Shown: positions 35,209 through 43,915 of the stretch, piece by piece
How positions within the stretch are numbered: the stretch's first letter is position 1
How the letters are laid out: every line of letters starts with the position of its first letter
Assembly: GCA_002377695.1 (NCBI GenBank)
Contig: DFQH01000008.1
Coordinates: 154,710-218,709, forward strand
Direction: 5' to 3'
DNA length: 64,000 nt
Source: Citromicrobium sp. UBA3494
Lineage (GTDB): Bacteria > Pseudomonadota > Alphaproteobacteria > Sphingomonadales > Sphingomonadaceae
Position numbers and translations under genes: made by a program
The notes under the pieces: generated by a model
Database searches by the model: none
Told to the model about the DNA's origin: nothing
Seen by the model: only the letters and a program-made list of their open reading frames with translations

Positions 35209-36459
35209 TTAGACGAGCATCTCGATCGCAGGGCCCTGGCCGAGGAAATGCATGGGCGATGCGCTGGCCCCGTAGGCCCCGGCGCAGAAGACGGCGACCA
35301 GATCGCCCACCTCCGCCCCTGGCAGCTCGGCCCTGTCCGCCAGGCGGTCCAGCGGAGTGCATAGACAGCCGACAACATTGGCAATTTCAACCGCTTGCTC
35401 GCCATACTTGCTGGCAATTGCGAGGGGGTAATTGCGTCTGACGACCGCGCCGAAATTGCCCGACGCCGCCAGCTGGTGATGCAGGCCACCGTCGGTGATA
35501 AGAAAAATCTCGCCGTGGCTTTCCTTCCGGTCGACGATCCGGGTGAGGTAAACCCCTGCCTCTCCCACGAGGTAGCGGCCCAGCTCTATCGCCATCTCGG
35601 TTTCCGCGAGTTCGTCCGGCAAATTCGCAAATCGCTCGCCCAGCGCCGCGCCGACGGCGGCAATGTCGAGCGGTTCGTTACCCGCAAAATAGGGGATGCC
35701 GAAGCCGCCGCCCAGGTTGAGCGCGGGGCATGGCTTGCCAACTTCGCCTGCTATGCGTGCGGCCAGATCGAGCACGTGGCCTTGCGTCTCGATCACCGCG
35801 TCGGCTTCCAGCGTCTGGCTGCCGGTGTAGATATGCAGGCCCCGCCAGTCCGCCCCGCCCTCGATCAGAGTGCGGATCAACGCAGGAACGCGCTCGGCGT
35901 CGAGCCCGAACTGCTTGGCGCCGCCGCCCATCTTCATCCCCGATCCGCGCATGTCGAAATCGGGGTTCACGCGCACCGCCACCTTGGGTTGCACGCCGAG
36001 TTCGGTACCGATTTCCAGCGCGCGCGCCGCCTCGGTCTCGCTCTCGCAATTCAGCGTCACGCCCGCTTCGATCGCCGCGCGAATCTCGCGCGGGCGCTTG
36101 CCCGGCCCGGCAAAGCTGATGTGCGCGCCGTCGATCCCGACGCCTTGCAGGATCGCCAGTTCCCCGCCCGAAGCGAGATCGAACCCGTCGACCAGCCCGG
36201 CCATGTGGCGGATAACCTCGGGGTGGGGATTGGCCTTTACCGCGTAGTGAATCGCAAGGGTCGCGGGCATGGCGGCGCGCAACTGCGCCATTCGGGCGTC
36301 GAGCATGCTGCGCGAATAGACGAACAGCGGGGTATCGCCCGCTTCATCGGCCAGATCGCTCGCCTTGCGTCCGCCAATGGCCAGTTCGCCATCGATGGTC
36401 TCGAACCCATGCGGGATCGGGCCGAGCGGCTTTGCGGCGTTCGGATCGCGTCTGCTCAT
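35209..36459 (-). CDS. XrtA-associated PLP-dependent decarboxylase (Lys/Orn/DAP group)
   Basis: Fold-type III PLP decarboxylase of 416 residues. The PLP lysine is Lys75 in IHYAVKANP. GGGFGIPY binds the phosphate, and FITDGGLHHQ-like and GAYGASASP segments complete the alanine-racemase-like domain and dimer interface. It matches the exosortase-A-associated pyridoxal decarboxylase family (TIGR03099 as I recall it) and resembles diaminopimelate decarboxylase, but the native substrate is unknown. Its ATG overlaps the ligase stop (ATGA), so the two are one translational unit. Confidence 0.9.
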   Translation of the reverse strand: MSRRDPNAAKPLGPIPHGFETIDGELAIGGRKASDLADEAGDTPLFVYSRSMLDARMAQLRAAMPATLAIHYAVKANPHPEVIRHMAGLVDGFDLASGGELAILQGVGIDGAHISFAGPGKRPREIRAAIEAGVTLNCESETEAARALEIGTELGVQPKVAVRVNPDFDMRGSGMKMGGGAKQFGLDAERVPALIRTLIEGGADWRGLHIYTGSQTLEADAVIETQGHVLDLAARIAGEVGKPCPALNLGGGFGIPYFAGNEPLDIAAVGAALGERFANLPDELAETEMAIELGRYLVGEAGVYLTRIVDRKESHGEIFLITDGGLHHQLAASGNFGAVVRRNYPLAIASKYGEQAVEIANVVGCLCTPLDRLADRAELPGAEVGDLVAVFCAGAYGASASPMHFLGQGPAIEMLV

Positions 36460-37976
36460 GCCGAGCCCCCTTCCGAAATCTCACGGTAAAGCGCGGTCCG
36501 ATCGATCTTGCCGTTGGGATTGAGCGGCAGCTTTGCACGCCATTCGATCCGGTGCGGCTGCATGAAGCTGGGTAGATCGCGCTTCAGCGCTGTGGCCAGC
36601 GCCTCTTCCTGCCCCTCGCCACGCACCACCAGATGGACCGCCTGCCCCAGCTTCGTGTCCGGCACGCCGAAAGCGACGGCATCCGCGACCAGCCCCGTGG
36701 CGAGCGCGGCGTCCTCGATCTCCTGTGGGCTGATGCGATTGCCCGCGCTCTTGATCATTGCGTCGCGCCGACCGACGAAGAACAGGAGCCCGTCCTCGTC
36801 GCGTTTCACATAGTCGCCCGACCATACAGCCGTGCCGCCATAGTGCGAATGCGCGGGCGCGGGCCTGTATCGTTCCGCCGTACGCCCCGGGTCCTGCCAG
36901 TATCCTTGCGCCACCAGCGGCCCGCAATGGACCAGCTCGCCCTCCTCGCCCGGTGCGGCAGGTTTACCATCGTCGTTTACCACCAGCACTTCGGCAAAGG
37001 GCACGGCCCTGCCCATGGAGGTGGGATGTTCGGCCACCAGCTCAGGGGCCAGGAAGGTGGACCGGAACGCCTCGGTCAGACCGTACATCGGGACGATGTC
37101 CGCCTGCGGCCAGGTTTCCCGCATCGCGTCGATCAGGTCCACGCTCAGCGCACCACCCGAATTGGTAAGCCGCTTCAGGCTGTCACCCGCGCCGTTTTCC
37201 CACTTGGCTTCCACCAGCTGACGCCAGAGCGGCGGAACGGCAGCGAGCGTGGTGGCCTGGTGCTTTGCCACCGCCTTGGTGACGTCCCGCGGCATCAGGT
37301 AATCGAGCGGGGCAACGCATCCGCCTGCATACCACGTCGAAAGCAGCTGGTTCTGCCCGTAATCGAACGCCAGCGGCAGCACGGCGAGCGTCACGTCATC
37401 GCTCGCAAGCTTGAGGTAATGCGCCACGCTGACCGCGCCGAGCCACAGGTTGGCATGGCTCACCATCACGCCCTTGGGCTTGCCGGTGGAGCCCGAGGTA
37501 TAGAGGATGGCTGCCAGATCCTGCGGATCGCCGTCCGAAGGCGGCAAGGCGTCACATCCGCGCGAGTCCTCCAGCGCATCGCCTTCGGCCATGGAATCGC
37601 AGCCTTCGGGGAGATCGCCGCTTTCCAGAGTTGCCAGCCTTGCGGGGGTGCCCAGCAGCAGGCTTGCGCCGCTGTCGGCCAGAATATGCGCGACCTGTGC
37701 GCGCTTGAGCATCGGGTTGATGGGTACATGGACAAGCCCCGCGCGAGGCGCAGCGAGCGGTAACAGGCATGTGAGCTCACCCTTGGCGCCCCATGAGGCC
37801 ACCCGCGCGCCGGCGGGGAAGCCTTGCGCTTGCAGCCATGCCGCCAGCCGACCGACACGGGTTCTTAAGTCCGCATGGCTAAGGGTCTCGCCACGCAAGG
37901 CCAGCGCCGGATCGGCGTCCGCGCCGCGTTCGATCACATGGTCGAGCGGAAAAGGGGTCGGATCGGGCTGGGTCAT
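36456..37976 (-). CDS. XrtA-associated AMP-dependent acyl/aminoacyl ligase
   Basis: ANL-superfamily adenylate-forming enzyme of 506 residues. Signatures in order: ILYTSGSTGKPKGVMVSH (P-loop), MYGLTEAFRST, WSGDYVKRDEDGL, and the C-terminal lysine in LPLNPNGKIDRT. It matches the exosortase-associated ligase family (TIGR03098 as I recall it). Such enzymes load a carboxylate on CoA or a carrier protein. A free acyl carrier protein gene lies in the divergent operon. ATG 37976 is used, since the frame upstream runs over the divergent promoter. Substrate unknown; fatty acid or amino acid are both possible. Confidence 0.9.
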   Translation of the reverse strand: MTQPDPTPFPLDHVIERGADADPALALRGETLSHADLRTRVGRLAAWLQAQGFPAGARVASWGAKGELTCLLPLAAPRAGLVHVPINPMLKRAQVAHILADSGASLLLGTPARLATLESGDLPEGCDSMAEGDALEDSRGCDALPPSDGDPQDLAAILYTSGSTGKPKGVMVSHANLWLGAVSVAHYLKLASDDVTLAVLPLAFDYGQNQLLSTWYAGGCVAPLDYLMPRDVTKAVAKHQATTLAAVPPLWRQLVEAKWENGAGDSLKRLTNSGGALSVDLIDAMRETWPQADIVPMYGLTEAFRSTFLAPELVAEHPTSMGRAVPFAEVLVVNDDGKPAAPGEEGELVHCGPLVAQGYWQDPGRTAERYRPAPAHSHYGGTAVWSGDYVKRDEDGLLFFVGRRDAMIKSAGNRISPQEIEDAALATGLVADAVAFGVPDTKLGQAVHLVVRGEGQEEALATALKRDLPSFMQPHRIEWRAKLPLNPNGKIDRTALYREISEGGSA

Positions 37977-38024
37977 GGAGATGGGAGTGCAAGCCTCGTG
38001 AACGCGGAAACCGGTGGCTATCAC

Positions 38025-38042
38025 AAGGAGGTTACCATTGTG
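38025..38042 (+). promoter_or_regulatory. Ribosome binding site that fixes the GTG start of the GNAT-like gene
   Basis: AAGGAGG at 38025-38031 is followed by an eight-base spacer and GTG at 38040. This is a strong Shine-Dalgarno site and overrides longer in-frame options upstream, which would run across the divergent ligase start. Confidence 0.75.
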
Positions 38043-39008
38043 CAAGCGGCAGATGGCGAAGCCTGCGGGGGTACGCGTGTGTCGCCGTTCGACCGGCCCG
38101 AGTGGTTCGCGCTTCTGGCCGAATCACGGCCGGGCGCCTTTACCGCGAGCGCGCCGCAGGACGATGCGACAGTCAGCATGCCGCTCAACCGGACGGATGG
38201 CCGGATAGAGGCGCTTCGCAACTGGTATTCCTTCACCTGGCGCCCGCTGGTGCCGCACGGAGCGACCGGCGAGACCGCACTCCAGCGGCTTGCGAAGGAT
38301 CTGAAACGCGAGACTCCGCGCGTCACGCTCTGGCCGCTGCCGGAGGAGGATGGCTCGGCCAAACGACTGGCCCACGCCTTCCGCAAGGCGGGATGGTCCG
38401 TCGCGCTGACCCAGTGTGACGAAAACCATGTGCTGCCGGTCGAGGGCCGCAGCTTCGCCGAATACTGGGCCGGGCGCCCCGGCAGGCTGCGCACCACGCT
38501 CAAGCGCAAGGCAAGGAAGGTCGAGGTCGAGATCGTCGAGCATTTCGACGCAAATCTCTGGCAGTATTACGAAAATATCTATTCCGAAAGCTGGAAGCCG
38601 AGAGAGGACGAGCCCGATCTGCTGCGCCGCTTCGCGCAGGCCGAAGGCGCGGCGGGGCGCATCCGCTTCGGCATCGCACGCGCCGATGGCAGGCCTGTCG
38701 CCGCGCAGTTCTGGACGGTCGAGAACGGCATCGCGTACATCCACAAGCTCGCGCACCTGGAAAGTGCCAAGCCTGTCTCGCCCGGCACCACGCTGAGTGC
38801 GGCGCTGTTCGAACACGTGATCGACCGCGATGGAGTGGAGCTGGTGGACTTTGGCACCGGCTCCGATGCCTACAAGCGCGACTGGATGGAAGAGGTGCGC
38901 CCGCGCTACATGCTCGACGCGCTCGACCCGCGCCAACCCGCCGCCTGGATTCCCCTCGCCAAACGCACTGTCCGGGCGATCCTTGCCAGCACGCAGGCCC
39001 GGCGCTAG
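38040..39008 (+). CDS. GNAT/FemAB-like acyltransferase (CelD/BcsL-like)
   Basis: A 322-residue double-GNAT/FemAB-fold protein. The central stretch RTTLKRKARKVEVEIVEHF and the segment GRIRFGIARADGRPVAAQFW with VDFGTGSDAYKRDW are typical of the acetyltransferases annotated as cellulose-biosynthesis (CelD/BcsL-type) proteins in polysaccharide loci. The donor could be an acyl- or aminoacyl-carrier. It begins with a well-spaced RBS at a GTG, and is the first gene of a plus-strand operon with the carrier protein and two hydrolases. It faces the ligase gene across 63 bases. Confidence 0.78.
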   Translation: MQAADGEACGGTRVSPFDRPEWFALLAESRPGAFTASAPQDDATVSMPLNRTDGRIEALRNWYSFTWRPLVPHGATGETALQRLAKDLKRETPRVTLWPLPEEDGSAKRLAHAFRKAGWSVALTQCDENHVLPVEGRSFAEYWAGRPGRLRTTLKRKARKVEVEIVEHFDANLWQYYENIYSESWKPREDEPDLLRRFAQAEGAAGRIRFGIARADGRPVAAQFWTVENGIAYIHKLAHLESAKPVSPGTTLSAALFEHVIDRDGVELVDFGTGSDAYKRDWMEEVRPRYMLDALDPRQPAAWIPLAKRTVRAILASTQARR

Positions 39009-39044
39009 GGCCACGGCCAGATTTACGGCAGCTTTACGGTAAAT

Positions 39045-39350
39045 ATGACCGCCCAGACTTCCGCGCAGACGGACCCGACCGGGCCCGCACGCAGCACGAT
39101 CGACGAGACCTTGCGCGCCATCCTGCGCGACGTGCTCGGCCTGTCGAGCGAACGCGCCGCCCAACTCACGCCCGACAGCGGCCTTTTCGGCCACCTGCCG
39201 GAACTCGACAGCCAGGCCGTCGCCGATCTGCTGACCGAGATGGAAGACCGGTTCGAGATCATCATAGAAGATGACGAGATCGACGGAGATCACCTCGAAA
39301 CCTATGGCGGCCTCCTTGCCCTCGCCGAGGCGAAGACCGCTACCCGTTAG
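39045..39350 (+). CDS. Acyl carrier protein, XrtA-associated
   Basis: A 101-residue carrier protein. A four-helix phosphopantetheine-binding domain runs over residues about 18-96. The attachment serine is probably Ser56 in ELDSQAVADLL, where the canonical DSL is DSQ. The acidic stretch FEIIIEDDEIDGDHLET matches ACP helix III. It carries an N-terminal tail of about 17 residues. This free-standing ACP sits among the ligase, decarboxylase and hydrolases, so it is most likely the carrier on which their substrate is held. Confidence 0.88.
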   Translation: MTAQTSAQTDPTGPARSTIDETLRAILRDVLGLSSERAAQLTPDSGLFGHLPELDSQAVADLLTEMEDRFEIIIEDDEIDGDHLETYGGLLALAEAKTATR

Positions 39351-39361
39351 CGGCTCGGAGA

Positions 39362-40063
39362 ATGACTACGCCCTTCAAGTTCGTCGAGTGGCCCTGTCCC
39401 GCCGTTGGCGGCGACACGCGCAGCGAGGCGGCGCTGGTCTTCGATCGTGGGCGAGAATCCCGTCTGCTGGTCATCCCACCGCTGTTCGACGAAGCGAACA
39501 AGCTGCGCCACACCCTGGTAGAAGTGCTGCGCAGGCTCGACGCCTCGGGGATCGACGGGGTGCTGCCCGATCTTCCCGGCTGCAACGAGAGCCTTGCGCC
39601 ACTTGCAGAACAGACGCTGGAAAACTGGCGGGCCGCGGCAGCGGCAGCGTCGGCCCACTTCCGCGCAACCGGCGTGCTGACGGTGCGTAGCGGTGCGCTC
39701 CTCCGGCCGCCGGACGTGCCCGGCTGGGACTATGCCCCGCAGGACGGGCGGAAGACACTGCGCAGCATGATCCGCGCGCGGATCATCGCAAGCAGGGAAG
39801 CCGGCCGCGAGGAGCCCCGCGACGCCATAGAGGCGAAGGGCCGTGCCGAGGGTATCACGCTGGCAGGCTGGCACATCGGCCCCGCGCTGTTCACGGCGCT
39901 GGAAGCAGCCGAACTCCCCACGCGCGAAGACGGCGTCACGATAATCGAACACGAAACCATCGGCGAACGGCCCGCGTGGCTGCGTGCAGAGCCCGACTTC
40001 GACGCCGCTCAGGCGGACGCGCTCGCCGCAATCATCGCGGTCGCCATGAGGCAGCCGGAATGA
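39362..40063 (+). CDS. XrtA-associated hydrolase 2-like protein
   Basis: A 233-residue protein with the strand pattern of the exosortase-associated hydrolase 2 family (TIGR03101 as I recall it): VIPPLFDEANKLRHTLVEVLRRL, then GVLPDLPGCNES. The serine nucleophile elbow GxSxG is missing; LTVRSGALLRP occupies that place. It therefore looks like a degenerate alpha/beta hydrolase, either inactive or using other residues. Later parts of the sequence are weakly conserved. Its stop overlaps the start of the next hydrolase (ATGA). Identity rests on the pattern and the locus. Confidence 0.65.
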   Translation: MTTPFKFVEWPCPAVGGDTRSEAALVFDRGRESRLLVIPPLFDEANKLRHTLVEVLRRLDASGIDGVLPDLPGCNESLAPLAEQTLENWRAAAAAASAHFRATGVLTVRSGALLRPPDVPGWDYAPQDGRKTLRSMIRARIIASREAGREEPRDAIEAKGRAEGITLAGWHIGPALFTALEAAELPTREDGVTIIEHETIGERPAWLRAEPDFDAAQADALAAIIAVAMRQPE

Positions 40064-40842
40064 GCCGCCTGCACCTCACCTTCAACTGCGAGGGCAGCAC
40101 GCTGGCCGCGACGCTGGACACAGCGCCGCTCACCACCGGCCTGCTGCTGGTCAGCGGCGGCAACGAAATCCGCTCGGGCGCATTTCGCGGGCAGGCACGA
40201 CTGGCGCAGACAATCGCCAAGCGCGGCTTTCCGGTCTTCCGCTACGACCGTCGCGGGGTAGGCGACAGTGAGGGGGAGAACCTGGGCTTCGAACATTCCG
40301 AACCGGACATTCTCGCCGCACTGGAGGCGTTCCGCGCCATCGCGCCACAGGTCAACCGCGTGGTCGGCTTCGGCAATTGCGACGCCGCCAGTGCGCTGAT
40401 GCTGGCGGGCGGCGCGGGATGCGACGGGCTGGTGCTCAGCAACCCGTGGACCATCGAGGAGACCGACGAGGAAGACACCACGCCGCCGCCCCAGGCCATC
40501 CGCGCGCGTTACCTTCAGAAGCTCGGCAATCCGCGCGAGGTCGCCCGCCTGCTGAGCGGAGGCGTGAACCTGCGCAAGCTGGCCGGGGGGCTCGTCCGCG
40601 CAGTCCGCCCTGCCCCGCCCGTTGGCAATCTGGCGACCCGCATGCGCACATCGCTCGACCGGTTCGATGGACCGGTCCAGATACTCCTCGCAAGTGCCGA
40701 CCGTACCGCGCAGGTCTTCGAAGGCGCATGGCCGAAGGGCGACCCCCGCGTGTCGCGCTGCGAGGGGGCCAGTCACGCCTTCGTGGAGCCGCAGGCGCGC
40801 GAATGGCTGGAAACCCGGGTTCTGGAAGCGTTGCGCGGTTAG
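40060..40842 (+). CDS. XrtA-associated hydrolase 1 (alpha/beta hydrolase fold)
   Basis: A 260-residue alpha/beta-fold hydrolase. The N-terminal LLLVSGGNEIRSGAFRGQARLAQTI and FRYDRRGVGDSEGE motifs match exosortase-associated hydrolase 1 (TIGR03100 as I recall it). The nucleophile elbow reads GFGNCDAAS with Cys107 in place of Ser. A cysteine nucleophile, as in dienelactone hydrolases, could act as a thioesterase on the carrier-bound acyl group. ATG 40060 overlaps the stop of hydrolase 2. Its TAG stop overlaps the TAA of the convergent RNA methyltransferase by four bases (40839-40842). Confidence 0.82.
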   Translation: MSRLHLTFNCEGSTLAATLDTAPLTTGLLLVSGGNEIRSGAFRGQARLAQTIAKRGFPVFRYDRRGVGDSEGENLGFEHSEPDILAALEAFRAIAPQVNRVVGFGNCDAASALMLAGGAGCDGLVLSNPWTIEETDEEDTTPPPQAIRARYLQKLGNPREVARLLSGGVNLRKLAGGLVRAVRPAPPVGNLATRMRTSLDRFDGPVQILLASADRTAQVFEGAWPKGDPRVSRCEGASHAFVEPQAREWLETRVLEALRG

Positions 40843-42032
40843 TCGCGCAGGAACAGGCTCGCCAATTCCACGTGGGTCGACCAGCGGAACTGGCCGACAG
40901 GGCGTAGTTCCGCGAGGCGGAAGCCTCCCTCCGCCAGCCGCCGCGCATCTCGCGCCCAGCTTTGCGGATTGCAGCTGATATAGGCTACGCGTGACGCCGT
41001 GCTCTGCGCGATCGCATCGACCTGATTGCGTGCGCCTGCGCGCGGCGGATCGAGCAGGACGCAGCCGAATTTCGAAATTTCATCGGCGGTCAGCGGATCG
41101 CGGAACAGGTCGCGGTGCAGCGCGTGGACCGGCTTGCCGCAAGCTCTTGCGGCGGCCTGGCAGGCGAGGTGCGCGGCGCGGTCGGCCTCTGCCGCCAGCA
41201 CCTTGGCAGGTCCCGCCAAGGCGAAGGCGAAGGTGCCAAGACCGGCGAACAGGTCCGCCACGATGCCGTGGCCGCTGCACCATTCGCGCGCAGCCGACAG
41301 CAAGGCCGCTTCGCCGTCCGCCGTCGGTTGCAGGAAGGCGCCGTGCGGGAACGCGACCGGCGTTCCGCCAAGCGTGACGGTCGCCGGTTCGGGCTCCCAC
41401 ACGGGTTCGGGGCCGAACCCCTCGTCGACCGAAAGCCTGGCCAGCGAATGCTGGCGCGCGAAATCGAGCAGGGCTTCGGTCTGGGTAAGGTTCTCGGCAG
41501 AGATGCCCTTGATCTCGGCCGCGACGCCCGTGTCGACCAGCGTCAGCTGGATATCCGCCGCCAGCTTGCCACCCCACGATGCCAGCAGTTGGCGCAAGGG
41601 ATCGACCAGCGCGAACAGCCGGGGATGCAGGATGTGGCACTCGGTCATGTCGACGATCCGGTGCGATCCGCCCTCCCGAAAGCCGATCACCAGCTTCTTG
41701 CCCAGTCGCGCGGCATGCAGCGTCGCCCGGCGTCGGGTGCGCGGGGGCGAGAGATGCGGCGGCGCGAGCGTGCCAGGCGCGAGGCCCTGTGATTCTGCGG
41801 CAAAGCTCACCCGATCGCTGACGAACTGGGCCAGAGCTGCCTCGTCGGCATGCTGCAGCTGGCACCCGCCGCATTGCGGGAAGTGGCGGCAAGGCGGATC
41901 GACGTGATGGGGGCCGCGCACCAGCGTGCCGTCCGCCGCCAGCGCGTCTCCCGGTACGCCGCCCGCGACATGCTGGCCGCCTTCCGTCAGTCCGTCGCCC
42001 TTGGCGGCAATGCGTATGACCGGATCGCTCAC
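40839..42032 (-). CDS. RNA m5U methyltransferase (RlmD/TrmA family)
   Basis: A 397-residue SAM-dependent RNA (uracil-5-) methyltransferase. Cluster cysteines Cys48, Cys54 and Cys57 (CRHFPQCGGC) with Cys132 hold a [4Fe-4S] cluster. The SAM domain contains DLFAGLGTF, the catalytic nucleophile is in YISCNPQSW, and DPPRAGA is present. No N-terminal TRAM domain is evident; the protein is shorter than E. coli RlmD by about 35 residues. The start is GTG, overlapping the nnr stop (GTGA). The rRNA or tRNA position is not known; RlmD-type 23S methylation is likely. Confidence 0.9.
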   Translation of the reverse strand: MSDPVIRIAAKGDGLTEGGQHVAGGVPGDALAADGTLVRGPHHVDPPCRHFPQCGGCQLQHADEAALAQFVSDRVSFAAESQGLAPGTLAPPHLSPPRTRRRATLHAARLGKKLVIGFREGGSHRIVDMTECHILHPRLFALVDPLRQLLASWGGKLAADIQLTLVDTGVAAEIKGISAENLTQTEALLDFARQHSLARLSVDEGFGPEPVWEPEPATVTLGGTPVAFPHGAFLQPTADGEAALLSAAREWCSGHGIVADLFAGLGTFAFALAGPAKVLAAEADRAAHLACQAAARACGKPVHALHRDLFRDPLTADEISKFGCVLLDPPRAGARNQVDAIAQSTASRVAYISCNPQSWARDARRLAEGGFRLAELRPVGQFRWSTHVELASLFLRD

Positions 42033-43474
42033 AGGAAATCCGCCAGCGCCGGGTGGACCGCTTCGGCGAGCATTGCTGCAGTGAAGCCCTTGCCCGCATA
42101 GCGTGCGGCTCGCCCGTGCAGCTGCACCGCCTCACATGCGGTCTGGCCTGCATCCTGCGTGACCGCGAGCCGCGCTGCAGCGATGCCCGCCAGCACATCG
42201 CCGCTGCCTGCGACCGAAAGCCAGCGCGAGGCGGGCCGGAAGAAGCGGACCTCGCCCCCCGCAGCCAGCAGAGTATCCGCGCCCTTGGCCAGCACGGCGC
42301 AGCCCGCCTTGCCAGACAGAGCCTGTGCCCTTGCGCGCTTGGTGTCTTCCTCCACGCCGAAGGCTTCGCACAGCCGGCTGAGTTCGCCCTCGTGCGGCGT
42401 GAGCAACAATGGCGGACCATCTTCGGCCAGCATCGCTGGCTGGAGCAGGTGCAGCGCATCGGCATCGAGCACCACCGGCTTGCCCGCCGCGAGCACGGCT
42501 TCAAGACGACCGCGCGCAGTATCGTCGCGCCCCAGCCCCGGCCCGATCAGCAGGGCGGATATGCGATCGTCCGACAGGGCCTGATCCAGCGCGCTATCGT
42601 CTTTCACCAGATCGGGCGGATGGCCGGGATGGTCATGTTCGCTCATCCATTTGACGTAACCCGCACCCGCCAGGGCGCAGGCGCGCGAAGAAAGCAGGCT
42701 TGCGCCGGGCATCGCACCGCCGACCACCGCGACCAGGCCGCGGCTATACTTATGCGCAGCAAACCCGGGCGCGCGGATGCGGCTTGTGCTGTCCAGATGC
42801 ATCTTCGCGTCCCGGTCCGGCACCCCGATATCGACAAGGCGAGCCGCGCCGACAGCCTTGAGCGAAGGTCCGGAAAAGTGGGCGGGTTTCCAGGCGCCGA
42901 AGGCCAGCGTCAGGTCGAAATCGGGCAACCCGTCGGGCCCCGCTCCGCTATCTGCGTCGATACCGCTGGGCACGTCCAACGCGACGGAAAGGCGATGCGA
43001 GGCTGCAAGCCGCGCGATCAGCTCCCCATGCTCGTCCGTCAGGGGCCGCGAGAGGCCGATCCCGAAGAGGGCATCCACGAAGACCATGCCCGAAAGCCCG
43101 TCGGCGTTTTCGTACACGTCGCCATCGAAGCCGTCCGCCGCGCGGCGGGCCTGATCGCTCTTGGGAGGTATCGGAGCGACCACGCGCACCGGCACGCCGC
43201 GGGCGTGCAAGGCAGCTGCCGCGACATAGCCGTCGCCGCCATTATTGCCGGGGCCGCACAGGATCGTCACCTGATTGCCTGCGGCGAGCCGCGCGATCCA
43301 GTCCGCCGCGCCGCGCCCGGCGCGCTGCATCAGCTCCCATTCCTCCACGCCGCTGTCGATCAGCGCGGCCTCGGCTTCGCGCATCTGCGATGTCGTCAGG
43401 ACCTGCGCGCTACTGCGCGGTGGCGGGGAACCGGTATCGGTTTGCGGCGATGGAGATTTCGAGTGTGTCACCAC
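42029..43474 (-). CDS. nnr: Bifunctional NAD(P)H-hydrate epimerase / ADP-dependent dehydratase
   Basis: NAD(P)HX repair enzyme of 481 residues. The N-terminal YjeF epimerase has LCGPGNNGGDGYVAA and FVDALFGIGL, and the C-terminal dehydratase has VVGGAMPGASLLS, LLLTPHEGELSRL and VAGSGDVLAG. The start is uncertain. GTG 43474 would overlap the lipoprotein gene by 65 bases but gives the QVLTTSQMREAE region needed by the epimerase. ATG 43384 would cut it off. It is followed directly by the RNA methyltransferase with overlapping stop and start, so the two are coupled. Confidence 0.93.
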   Translation of the reverse strand: MVTHSKSPSPQTDTGSPPPRSSAQVLTTSQMREAEAALIDSGVEEWELMQRAGRGAADWIARLAAGNQVTILCGPGNNGGDGYVAAAALHARGVPVRVVAPIPPKSDQARRAADGFDGDVYENADGLSGMVFVDALFGIGLSRPLTDEHGELIARLAASHRLSVALDVPSGIDADSGAGPDGLPDFDLTLAFGAWKPAHFSGPSLKAVGAARLVDIGVPDRDAKMHLDSTSRIRAPGFAAHKYSRGLVAVVGGAMPGASLLSSRACALAGAGYVKWMSEHDHPGHPPDLVKDDSALDQALSDDRISALLIGPGLGRDDTARGRLEAVLAAGKPVVLDADALHLLQPAMLAEDGPPLLLTPHEGELSRLCEAFGVEEDTKRARAQALSGKAGCAVLAKGADTLLAAGGEVRFFRPASRWLSVAGSGDVLAGIAAARLAVTQDAGQTACEAVQLHGRAARYAGKGFTAAMLAEAVHPALADFL

Positions 43475-43805
43475 TCAGCGTTTGCGCCACCTCGTCCGCG
43501 CCCGCAACCGCTGCGAGGCCCGATCCGTCCGGCAATTGCTCGAACCGGCGGAAACCGCCATCGGGATGGGTCACCGCCAGCAATGTCGACTGGTCGACCT
43601 TGCGCCGCTCCACCGCGCACGTGCTGTCGAAGCTGGTTGCGCCATCCAGCGCGCAGGGGATCGAGAAAGTGCCCGGCGCTGCGGTGGAGGCTGTTGAGCG
43701 TTCGTCCGCAGCGGCTTCGGCGGCAGCATCCGGCGCAAGTCCCCCTCCGCAACCAATCATCGCGAATGCGAGGCCTGCGAGGACCGCTGCGTCGGCAATT
43801 CGCAT
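43410..43805 (-). CDS. Small lipoprotein of unknown function
   Basis: A 131-residue protein from ATG 43805. Residues 1-18 form a signal peptide ending AMIGC, a somewhat atypical lipobox with Met at -3. An Ala/Glu-rich tether follows, then a compact C-terminal domain with two Cys (IPCALDG, DSTCAVE) that could form a disulfide. I recognise no family. ATG 43805 has AAAGG eight bases upstream; ATG 43811 is the alternative. Its 3' end overlaps the nnr start, so translation may be coupled. Confidence 0.6.
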   Translation of the reverse strand: MRIADAAVLAGLAFAMIGCGGGLAPDAAAEAAADERSTASTAAPGTFSIPCALDGATSFDSTCAVERRKVDQSTLLAVTHPDGGFRRFEQLPDGSGLAAVAGADEVAQTLSGDTLEISIAANRYRFPATAQ

Positions 43806-43915
43806 TTCCATGGCCTTTCCCAACCGCGGTTCAACCGTCTCCTGCGACCCGGAGAGCACCCGGCTCTAGCGGCAAAAGGTAATCAACGCGTTTCCGATCT
43901 TGCGCGCAGGACAGG

